The notes under the pieces were generated by a model that made no database searches, was not told the origin of the DNA, and saw only the letters and a program-made list of their open reading frames with translations. The position numbers and the translations under genes are program-made. From Clostridia bacterium (GTDB taxonomy: Bacteria; Bacillota; Clostridia; Oscillospirales; Butyricicoccaceae), in contig JAFOPS010000016.1 of assembly GCA_017394205.1 (NCBI GenBank), positions 1 through 46,689 of the forward strand: a DNA stretch of 46,689 bases, written 5' to 3'. How positions within the stretch are numbered: the stretch's first letter is position 1; every line of letters begins with the position of its first letter. Shown in pieces: positions 40,574 to 46,689 of the stretch.

Positions 40574-41758
40574 ATGCGAAAGACCACTTGGATCCGCCTG
40601 TCCGCCCTCGTTCTGGCGCTTTGTATGGCGCTGCCTCTTCTCACCGCGTGCGGCGACCAGACTCCGCCTGCCGCAGATCCCATCATCGAGCCCACGCCCC
40701 TGCCCGATCCCGAGCCCGTGCCTGTGCCCGACCCCGAGCCGCTGCCCGATCCCGAGCCCACACCTGAGCCCGACCCCGAGCCCGATCCCGATCTGTTTGT
40801 GGCGGAGGGCAACGTCAATCCCCTCACCGGCCTGTGCGACGGCATCTCCGACGAGGCGCTGGAGCGCCGCCCCGTGGCCGTGATGATCAACAACATCAAG
40901 ACTGCGCTGCCCCAATGGGGCGTTTCTCAGGCCGATATCATCTATGAAATGCTGGCGGAGGGCCGCATCACCCGTCTGCTGGCGATCTTCCAGGATTATT
41001 CCAAGATCGACAAGCTGGCCAGCATCCGCTCGGCCCGGCCCTATTATATGGACATCGCCCAGAGCTACGGCGCCGTTTACATCCATTTCGGCGGCAGCGT
41101 CCCGGCCTATACCGCCATCGCCAACCGGAAGGATCTGATCCATATCGACGGCATCAAGGGCAACTGGGAGGGCACCGTGTTTTTCCGCGATCCCGACCGG
41201 AAAAAGCAGATGGGTCTGGAGCATTCGGTGTATACCACAGGCGAATATCTCCAAACCGCCATGGATAAACTGACCGCGCAGGGCAAGGATCTGAGCCAGA
41301 GCGAGCATCCGTCGGCCTTTTTGTTCAGCGAGCGGCTGAGCGAGAACAGTGCCGTGAACGGCGAGCCCGGGAACAAGGTCACCGTCACCTTCAGTGATTC
41401 GCACCGGCCGTGGTTCGAATATGACGCCGAGAGCGGGAAATATCTCCGCTATGAATACGGCAAGCCCCAGATGGACGGCTGGCTCGACGCCCAGATCGCC
41501 ACGGAAAACGTGCTGATCCTGCGGATGTCCACCCGGGACGTGCCCGGAAGCGAGCTGCATCTGGTGGAGATCACCACCACCGGCAGCGGCAGCGGCTATT
41601 ATTTCTGCGGCGGGAAGTATATCCCCATCACCTGGCAGAAGGACAGCTACAACAGCCCCATCCGCTATTATGACGAAAACGGCGACGAGCTGGTGGTGGC
41701 CCGGGGCCAGACCTTTGTTTCCTGCATCACCACCACGGCGTCGGTGGATATCGAGTAA
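40574..41758 (+). CDS. DUF3048 (YerB-like) lipoprotein
   Basis: A 394-residue surface lipoprotein: signal peptide with lipobox LLTAC (C26), then an acidic Pro-rich spacer (residues 38-73, PDPEP-type repeats). A DUF3048 domain follows: NPLTGLCDG, RRPVAVMINNIKTALPQWGVSQADIIYEMLAEGRITRLLAIFQD, SIRSARPYYMDIAQSYGAVYIHFGGS and a C-terminal GKYIPITWQK. Function unknown. GGAGGT lies 5 bases before ATG 40574; an upstream in-frame codon at 40562 precedes that site. Strong terminator after the gene. Confidence 0.92.
   Translation: MRKTTWIRLSALVLALCMALPLLTACGDQTPPAADPIIEPTPLPDPEPVPVPDPEPLPDPEPTPEPDPEPDPDLFVAEGNVNPLTGLCDGISDEALERRPVAVMINNIKTALPQWGVSQADIIYEMLAEGRITRLLAIFQDYSKIDKLASIRSARPYYMDIAQSYGAVYIHFGGSVPAYTAIANRKDLIHIDGIKGNWEGTVFFRDPDRKKQMGLEHSVYTTGEYLQTAMDKLTAQGKDLSQSEHPSAFLFSERLSENSAVNGEPGNKVTVTFSDSHRPWFEYDAESGKYLRYEYGKPQMDGWLDAQIATENVLILRMSTRDVPGSELHLVEITTTGSGSGYYFCGGKYIPITWQKDSYNSPIRYYDENGDELVVARGQTFVSCITTTASVDIE
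40691..40793 (+). repeat. In-frame PDPEP-type repeat tract
   Basis: Degenerate repeats of CCCGA(T/C)CCCGAGCC units within the DUF3048 gene, encoding an acidic proline-rich wall-spanning linker. Such tracts vary in length between strains. Confidence 0.75.
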
Positions 41759-41771
41759 GCTTTTTACAGTA

Positions 41772-41808
41772 ACAAACGGCTGACCTGCGGGTCAGCCGTT
41801 TGTTTTTT
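41772..41808 (+). terminator. Terminator of the DUF3048 gene
   Basis: Perfect 14-bp stem (41772-41785 / 41790-41803), loop TGCG, with a T-run. Confidence 0.95.
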
Positions 41809-41871
41809 GGGAAAAACCCTTTTCAAGCGGAAAAATCTGTGTTATGGTAATAACACCCGACTACGGAAAGG

Positions 41872-42465
41872 ATGATGATTTTGGATCGTCCACCGCGACA
41901 GCACCCGCATCCCACAGTGGGGCTCCGCTGCATCAAAACGGCCATTTCGGCGGCGCTTTGCGCGATGCTTTATTTTATCGCAGACCGCAATCCCACCTTT
42001 GCCTGCATCGGCGCCGTTTTCGGCATGGGACAGGATATGGACTCCTCGCGTCTGCACGGCGGGAACCGCTTTTTCGGCACCATCATCGGCGGTCTGATCG
42101 GCATGCTTCTGTTCCGTGTTTATCTGATCTTTTATCCCGACGGGAAGCCCCGGCTTTTGCTGGTGCTGCTGACCTTTTTGGGCGTGGTGCTGCTGATCGT
42201 GCTGTGCCAGATGATCTGGGTGGGCGGCGTCCAGCCCGGCAGCGTGGTGCTGTGCATCATCCTGTTCAATACACCTCCCGACGCCTATATCAGCTATTCC
42301 CTCAACCGCATGGCCGACACCGGGATCGGCGTTTTGATGTCGCTCCTCATCAATTATCTTCTCCCCCGGCACAGGCTGCTCCGATGGTCCGGCCTGTTGA
42401 AGCGGCGGCTGAGACTGAAACTGACCGACGAGGAGCGGTCCCTTTTGGAGCAGGACCCCGTTTGA
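41872..42465 (+). CDS. Aromatic acid exporter (ArAE/FUSC) family membrane protein
   Basis: A 197-residue protein with about four to five membrane segments. HPTVGLRCIKTAISAALCAMLYFI and FACIGAVFGMGQDMDSSRLHGGNRFFGTIIGGLIGMLLF match the N-terminal FUSC/ArAE_1 module found in Firmicute YqjA-like exporters. It lacks the large cytoplasmic domain of full exporters. Start is uncertain: ATG 41872 and 41875 are very close to GGAAAGG; TTG 41881 has better spacing. Substrate unknown. Confidence 0.8.
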   Translation: MMILDRPPRQHPHPTVGLRCIKTAISAALCAMLYFIADRNPTFACIGAVFGMGQDMDSSRLHGGNRFFGTIIGGLIGMLLFRVYLIFYPDGKPRLLLVLLTFLGVVLLIVLCQMIWVGGVQPGSVVLCIILFNTPPDAYISYSLNRMADTGIGVLMSLLINYLLPRHRLLRWSGLLKRRLRLKLTDEERSLLEQDPV

Positions 42466-42468
42466 AAG

Positions 42469-42500
42469 AAACCGCATGCGGCGCGCCGCGTGCGGTTTTT
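42469..42500. terminator. Terminator between convergent genes
   Basis: Stem AAACCGCA (42469-42476) / TGCGGTTT (42491-42498) extended inward through a wobble to a GC core, followed by T. Its 3' end touches the stop of the convergent gene at 42500. Confidence 0.82.
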
Positions 42501-43057
42501 CACTGCTGCGAAAGCAGCCGCACCGCCGCCGACCAAAGCTCCGGCATCAGCCACAGCCGCAATCCGCCCGCCACAAGAACGGCTAAAAACCCCACCAGCG
42601 CCGTCAGAAAAAAGGCGCTGTCCGGCCGCGCTTCTCTGCCGACGCGCCCGTCGGTACGCAGCCGCTCGGGAAGCAGGCACTGGCGCGCCAGCAGGAGCAT
42701 CGCCGTCATCGTAAGAAAGCCCGGCGCAAAGCTCAGCGCCGCGGCCGCGGGAAGTCCCCACGGCTTGAGCGCCGAAGCGCGCAGCCCGGTCTCGGCCGCC
42801 AGGAGCATCCCCTTCCCCGCTATGGCCAGCGTCGCGGGCAGACCGCCCCGCCGCATAAAGCCCGAGACGAACAGCACCATCAGCAGGATCAGCTCGGGCC
42901 AGAGCGCGGCCCGCAGACTCCCGCCCTCGGCCATCGCCCGGGCGAAGGGGATCTTTTCGGGAACGGTGCTTCCCACGGCGGCGCCCGCCAGCACCGCCAG
43001 CGCCAGCCGCAGCTCCGGGCGGCCCTTTTGCGGAAGCCGCCGTCGATTCTTTTTCAT
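42500..43057 (-). CDS. Polytopic membrane protein, SpoIIM-like
   Basis: A 185-residue protein with about five membrane segments: LALAVLAGAAVGSTV; ELILLMVLFVSGFM; a GLPATLAIAGKGMLLA segment; AALSFAPGFLTMTAMLLLARQCLL; and FFLTALVGFLAVLVAGGLRLW. The spacing resembles SpoIIM-family proteins (TM, gap, G-P-L TM, GKG/KG-F TM, P-x TM), but similarity by eye is weak. ATG 43057 follows GGTGATTG; the frame further 5' lies under the next gene's promoter. Role unknown. Confidence 0.6.
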   Translation of the reverse strand: MKKNRRRLPQKGRPELRLALAVLAGAAVGSTVPEKIPFARAMAEGGSLRAALWPELILLMVLFVSGFMRRGGLPATLAIAGKGMLLAAETGLRASALKPWGLPAAAALSFAPGFLTMTAMLLLARQCLLPERLRTDGRVGREARPDSAFFLTALVGFLAVLVAGGLRLWLMPELWSAAVRLLSQQ

Positions 43058-43189
43058 TGCAATCACCCATAAAAGCTTATGGCCTGTCCTCCGCAAATAG
43101 AACAAAAAGCGCGGTTTGATCCCGGCAACCGCAGCGAGCGGCTTTTCGGCCATCCGAAAAACGCCGCCCCCCGTCGGAACACGAGGCAA

Positions 43190-43218
43190 TTGACGATGCC
43201 GGCCTGCCATGGTATAAT
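43190..43218 (+). promoter_or_regulatory. Promoter of the CPBP-like gene
   Basis: TTGACG (43190-43195), 17-base spacer, TATAAT (43213-43218): a strong vegetative-type promoter. Confidence 0.87.
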
Positions 43219-43260
43219 GGTTGAATCAAATCGGGAGTTGTAAGAGGGAGATGTCGGGAA

Positions 43261-43989
43261 ATGCATAAGCAACGCCAAAAGGAAATGAAAAAAGAACTCT
43301 CAGAGGAAGCAAAAAAAGCAGATAAAGATTTAAACATCATTTTGATCTCCATGGCGATCCCGCTGATTGTATTCATGGTTTACAGGAATCCTATTATGGG
43401 ATTCTGTAATGATCTTTCGGTAAATATTTGGCTGCGTTTTATCCCGCTGATGCTGATTCAATTTGGAATCGCAGGACTTGGATGTGTGATTATCATGCTG
43501 TACAGGAAAGAACACTTCCGAGACTACGGGCTTGTAAAAACGCATTTTCTACAGACTGCTGTCATGTCTGCGGTCGTTTGCATCCCGGCATTTGTTTTCA
43601 TGCTTATCAATAACGAGATAGATTCCTATCTGCCTCTGCAGGGATGCCTGCATACAAAAGAATTCCTGTCACGCACATTCCCTGTAAACGCCCTCGGATA
43701 TGCGCTGACGATACTTGTATGGGGCTTCTTTGAAGGCTTCAATTACGTGGTCATCTCCAAAAAAATCAACGAGAGATACCAAGGAGTCAACACGCATATC
43801 AACTATGGAGCTATCGTCTGTGGCGTGATCTGCATTCTTATTCATGGCATGATCGGCTTCGATCTGTATACGATCTTTGAGGCAATAACTACATTCATCC
43901 TTATATACGGAATGCTTATGATCAAAGAAAAGACCGGTAATGCCTGGGGATGCATACTGATTTTCATTCTTTTCTGGAACGCAATATGA
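43261..43989 (+). CDS. CPBP/Abi-like intramembrane protein, AT-rich
   Basis: A 242-residue polytopic protein with a charged N-terminal tail (KQRQKEMKKELSEEAKKADKD) and about six to seven membrane segments. WGFFEGFNYVVISKKINER and ILIHGMIGFDLYTIF recall the Glu- and His-containing motifs of CPBP-type intramembrane proteases, but the EExxxR motif is not complete. Base composition is much lower in GC than the flanking genes, with AT-rich codons, so recent transfer is likely. Function unknown; CPBP proteins occur in bacteriocin immunity and CAAX processing. GGGAGATG lies upstream. Confidence 0.7.
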   Translation: MHKQRQKEMKKELSEEAKKADKDLNIILISMAIPLIVFMVYRNPIMGFCNDLSVNIWLRFIPLMLIQFGIAGLGCVIIMLYRKEHFRDYGLVKTHFLQTAVMSAVVCIPAFVFMLINNEIDSYLPLQGCLHTKEFLSRTFPVNALGYALTILVWGFFEGFNYVVISKKINERYQGVNTHINYGAIVCGVICILIHGMIGFDLYTIFEAITTFILIYGMLMIKEKTGNAWGCILIFILFWNAI

Positions 43990-44116
43990 ACCGATCACAA
44001 GAGGAATAAACGTATCAAAGAATTGTATCGGCAAATTTATATTTATCGAAAAGGATTTCTCTTGTCCGCACGGATTGCGGGCATCGGATTTGCCCCGGCA
44101 AGCTCATGAAACAAAC

Positions 44117-44146
44117 TCGGCGTGACCGCAAGGGTCACGCCGATTT
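44117..44146. terminator. Hairpin terminator between convergent genes
   Basis: Perfect 11-bp stem TCGGCGTGACC (44117-44127) / GGTCACGCCGA (44133-44143), loop GCAAG; T-rich on both sides. The rest of the gap 43990-44228 shows nothing recognisable. Confidence 0.82.
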
Positions 44147-44228
44147 CATATGTTTTCAGCTTCATGCTCCTCAAAGCCGCTTCCCTGCGAAGGGTGTCCC
44201 GGGGCCGGCGCTTTTGATTGCCGAATGC

Positions 44229-44966
44229 TTACAGATCCAGATGCTCATAAATGATCCCGTCGCACAGACGGCGGGCGCGCGCCAGCTCTTCTTCGGTGCG
44301 CACGGTCCAGCCAAACAGCGGGATTTTTTTCTTTTTGCAGGTCATGCGAAGGCGGTAATCGATCTTTGACGCCTGGAAGGCGATAAAGTCCGGTTTGGCC
44401 AGCGGATTGAACATTAAATGGCCGGAATAGAACTTGAAGCCCCTGTTTTCCTCCGACAGATTTCCCAACTGTCCGCGAATAAAATGCGGCGCGTGGCGGT
44501 GGAGCCAGACCAGCACCTCGGGATTGAAGGATTCCAGAATAAACTCGCCCTCGTAGCGCTCCAGCCGCTCCTTAAGGAGCGATTCCAGCCGCCCCACGTT
44601 GGCGGCCTTGTAATTCTTGATCTCGATGAGCAGCGGCACGCGCCCCCCTACCGTTTCCAGCACCTCGTCCAGCGTGGGGATGCCGTATTCCGTGTGCTGC
44701 AGACGCAGCTTCCGCAGATCGGCCAGGGACCATTCTTCAATGTTGCCGGGAACGCCCGTCATCCGTTGGAGCTGCTCGTCGTGAAAGACCACCAGCTTAT
44801 CGTCCGCCGTTACGTGTACGTCAAATTCGATGGCCTTTCCGGCCTCCGCCGCCCGCCGAAATGCGGGGATCGAGTTTTCCGGAATGCCCTGCGCCTCGTC
44901 GTGCAGCCCCCGGTGCGCCACCAGACGGTAATGCTCCGCAAAATCAACACTGCGCTTTTTCGCCAT
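44229..44966 (-). CDS. Glycerophosphodiester phosphodiesterase
   Basis: Hydrolyses glycerophosphodiesters to glycerol 3-phosphate and an alcohol. The 245-residue GDPD-domain protein has no signal peptide (cytoplasmic UgpQ-like form). LVAHRGLHDEAQGIPENSIPAF and IEFDVHVTADDKLVVFHDEQLQRMTG carry the catalytic His pair and the metal-binding Glu and Asp. EIKNYK and a C-terminal PLFGWTVRTEEEL follow. ATG 44966 has GGAGGCGGTCGG upstream; the frame further 5' crosses the promoter. Confidence 0.93.
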   Translation of the reverse strand: MAKKRSVDFAEHYRLVAHRGLHDEAQGIPENSIPAFRRAAEAGKAIEFDVHVTADDKLVVFHDEQLQRMTGVPGNIEEWSLADLRKLRLQHTEYGIPTLDEVLETVGGRVPLLIEIKNYKAANVGRLESLLKERLERYEGEFILESFNPEVLVWLHRHAPHFIRGQLGNLSEENRGFKFYSGHLMFNPLAKPDFIAFQASKIDYRLRMTCKKKKIPLFGWTVRTEEELARARRLCDGIIYEHLDL

Positions 44967-45004
44967 AACCGACCGCCTCCGATCCGTATTCTGATTCTTC
45001 AGAT

Positions 45005-45033
45005 AGTGTAGCACATTTTCCGCGGCGAAACAA
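45005..45033 (-). promoter_or_regulatory. Promoter of the glycerophosphodiesterase gene
   Basis: TTGTTT (45033-45028), 17-base spacer, TACACT (45010-45005) on the minus strand. Confidence 0.68.
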
Positions 45034-45092
45034 GCGGCCCCCTCTTTTATTTTTGCATCAAAGACACGCGGCGTTTCTCCCTCCGCTTTTGC

Positions 45093-45121
45093 TTGACCTG
45101 CGGGGCAATACCGGATATAAT
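45093..45121 (+). promoter_or_regulatory. ychF promoter
   Basis: TTGACC (45093-45098), 17-base spacer, TATAAT (45116-45121). Confidence 0.87.
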
Positions 45122-45182
45122 AAATATGTATGTGATAAAATATCACGATTTAAGATAAAGTTGAAATAAAGGAGCCGTTTTT

Positions 45183-46295
45183 ATGAAACTTGGCATCGTC
45201 GGCCTGCCCAACGTGGGCAAGAGCACGCTGTTCAACGCCATTACCAACGCCGGCGCCGAAAGCGCCAACTACCCCTTCTGCACCATCGAGCCCAACGTGG
45301 GCATGGTCACCGTGCCCGACAGCCGGCTGGATTATCTGGCGGAGATGTATCATCCAAAAAAATACACGCCCGCCGTGATCGAATTCGTGGACATCGCCGG
45401 TCTGGTAAAGGGCGCCTCCAAAGGCGCGGGTCTGGGCAACCAGTTTTTGGGCAATATCCGCAATACCGACGCCATCGTCCATGTGGTGCGCTGCTTTGAC
45501 GACGACAACATCATGCACGTGGTGGAGGACGCCTCCAAGGCCGCACCCGTGGATCCCGCCGGAGACATCGAGTGCATCAATCTGGAGCTGATCCTGGCCG
45601 ACTCGGAAATGGTGGAACGACGCATCGACCGGGCAAAGAAAAACGCCAAGGGCGGCGACAAGAAGTTTTTGAAGGAAGCCGAGGTGCTGGAGGGTCTGCT
45701 GGCCTGGCTGGATCAGGGCAAGCCCGCCCGCACGTACCCCTGCGACCCCGACGAGATGACTCTGATCCGGCAATCGGATCTGCTGAGCCTCAAGCCGGTG
45801 ATCTACGCCGCCAACCTGGACGAAAGCGGCGTCAGCGACCCGGAAAGCAACCCCTATTTTCAGACGGTGGCTGCCATCGCCAAGGACGAGGGCAGCCAGG
45901 TCCTGCCCATCTGCGCGCGAAGCGAGCAGGAGATCGCCGAGCTCCCGCCCGAGGACCGGGCCATGTTTTTGGAAGAGCTGGGGCTGGAGCAGTCGGGCCT
46001 GGACCGGCTGATCCAGTGCTCCTATACCCTGCTGGGTCTGATTTCCTTCCTCACCGGCGGCTCGGACGAGGTGCGCGCCTGGACCATCACCCGGGGCACC
46101 AAGGCGCCCCAGGCGGCGGGCAAGATCCACACCGACTTTGAGCGGGGCTTCATCCGCGCCGAGGTCATCGCCTTTGACGATCTGAAGGCGCTGGGTTCCA
46201 TGCAGGCCGCCCGGGAAAAGGGGCGGATCCGCTCGGAGGGCAAGGAATACGTGATGAAGGACGGGGATATCGTCAACTTCCTGTTCAACGTCTGA
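45183..46295 (+). CDS. ychF: Redox-regulated ATPase YchF
   Basis: Obg-related NTPase that prefers ATP and binds ribosomes (OLA1 orthologue). The 370-residue protein begins MKLGIVGLPNVGKSTLFNAITNAGAESANYPFCTIEPNVG. FVDIAGLVKGASKGAGLGNQFL and VHVVRCF follow, a coiled-coil insertion comes next, and a C-terminal TGS domain (SFLTGGSDEVRAWTITRGTKAPQAAGKIHTDFERGFIRAEV) closes it. AAAGGAGCC precedes ATG 45183. Length is normal. Confidence 0.97.
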   Translation: MKLGIVGLPNVGKSTLFNAITNAGAESANYPFCTIEPNVGMVTVPDSRLDYLAEMYHPKKYTPAVIEFVDIAGLVKGASKGAGLGNQFLGNIRNTDAIVHVVRCFDDDNIMHVVEDASKAAPVDPAGDIECINLELILADSEMVERRIDRAKKNAKGGDKKFLKEAEVLEGLLAWLDQGKPARTYPCDPDEMTLIRQSDLLSLKPVIYAANLDESGVSDPESNPYFQTVAAIAKDEGSQVLPICARSEQEIAELPPEDRAMFLEELGLEQSGLDRLIQCSYTLLGLISFLTGGSDEVRAWTITRGTKAPQAAGKIHTDFERGFIRAEVIAFDDLKALGSMQAAREKGRIRSEGKEYVMKDGDIVNFLFNV

Positions 46296-46331
46296 CGAAA
46301 AGCCGATCGGCTTTACAGAAAGGATTTTTTC

Positions 46332-46689
46332 ATGGTTTATGATGTTTTGATCATTGGCGCCGGCCCCGGCGGCATCTTTACCGCCTATGAGCTGACGAAA
46401 AATCGGCAGGATCTCAGGATCGCGGTTTTGGAGGCGGGCAATCCCCTGTCCAAGCGGAAATGTCCCATTGACGGCGACAAGATCAAGAGCTGCGTCCACT
46501 GCTCCACCTGCGCCATTATGAACGGCTTCGGCGGCGCGGGCGCTTTTTCCGACGGAAAATACAACATCACCAATCAGTTCGGCGGAACGCTTTATGAGTA
46601 TGTGGGCAAAGAGCGGGCGCTGGAGCTGATGCGGTATGTCGACGGGATCAACCTGTCGCACGGCGGACAAGGTACAAAGCTTTACAGCA
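46332..46689 (+). CDS. FAD-dependent dehydrogenase (COG2509 type), C-terminus outside window
   Basis: The first 119 codons encode a Rossmann FAD-binding start (VLIIGAGPGGIFTAYEL). A Cys-rich segment follows (KRKCPIDGDKIKSCVHCSTCAIMNGFGGAGAFSDGKYN) that is characteristic of the uncharacterised COG2509 flavoproteins. The CVHC/STC cysteines might bind a metal or act in redox; this is not established. AAAGGA lies 8 bases before the ATG. It follows ychF by 36 bases, so they may share a transcript. Confidence 0.88.
   Translation, partial: MVYDVLIIGAGPGGIFTAYELTKNRQDLRIAVLEAGNPLSKRKCPIDGDKIKSCVHCSTCAIMNGFGGAGAFSDGKYNITNQFGGTLYEYVGKERALELMRYVDGINLSHGGQGTKLYS

Noticed and set aside
44043..44165. 40-codon minus-strand ORF downstream of the glycerophosphodiesterase gene
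   Set aside because: Ribosome site is too close to the ATG, and the frame covers the terminator hairpin; probably chance.

Overview
The window is a stretch of bacterial chromosome from a GC-rich, spore-forming member of the Clostridia, most likely an Oscillospiraceae/Ruminococcaceae-type Firmicute (inference). The evidence is a complete spoIIIA operon (AA to AH), a pro-sigK gene, Gram-positive promoters and Shine-Dalgarno sites, a tyrosine T-box leader, an L21-type ribosomal leader, an S-layer-homology cell-wall hydrolase and DegV/DUF1836/DUF4364/DUF3048/DUF4830 proteins. There are no rRNA, tRNA, IS or CRISPR elements. Two genes (9478-10374 and 43261-43989) are visibly AT-richer than their neighbours and look acquired.

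Layout. 1-3.4 kb: 5' part of a class A PBP (minus), two small membrane-anchored proteins and a nucleotidyltransferase. 3.4-6 kb: acetate kinase divergent from the tRNA-acetyl ligase tmcAL, with overlapping promoters. 6-9.2 kb: rplU-rpmA-obgE, a lipoprotein with a deca-GX3-like repeat and a zinc-ribbon membrane protein. 9.2-12.1 kb: an AT-rich phosphotransferase and T-box-controlled tyrS. 12.1-21.6 kb: one tight ten-gene operon on the minus strand, nusB - tsaD-like - xseA - xseB - ispA - dxs - tlyA - nadK - argR - recN, joined mostly by overlapping stop/start codons. 21.8-26.9 kb: spoIIIAA-AH followed by an Asp23 protein. 27-30.9 kb: ligA, a 43-codon membrane ORF and a tetR-degV operon with a palindromic operator. 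30.9-32.3 kb: sigK and a secreted protein. 32.3-35.8 kb: SLH-GH25 muramidase, a holin plus C39-like cysteine peptidase pair, and a PAP2-like membrane protein behind a second degV. 36.8-43.1 kb: DUF1836, a two-TM protein, an RsiV-like protein, mtnA, DUF4364, DUF3048, an ArAE-type exporter and a SpoIIM-like membrane protein. 43.2-46.7 kb: AT-rich CPBP-like protein, glycerophosphodiesterase, ychF and the start of a COG2509-type flavoprotein.

How the genes work together. Most of the window is housekeeping: translation, isoprenoid precursors, DNA repair, NADP supply. It is interleaved with sporulation functions: the SpoIIIA channel of the engulfed forespore, and SigK, the late mother-cell sigma factor. 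The points most worth pursuing are: the holin/C39 peptidase pair close to sigK and a muramidase, with no other phage genes around; two separately regulated DegV fatty-acid-binding proteins, each behind its own palindromic operator; an L27 gene lacking both the Firmicute N-terminal extension and the neighbouring Prp protease gene; and the GX3-repeat lipoprotein. I saw no single clearly unprecedented system. All calls come from reading the sequence; no database search was run.
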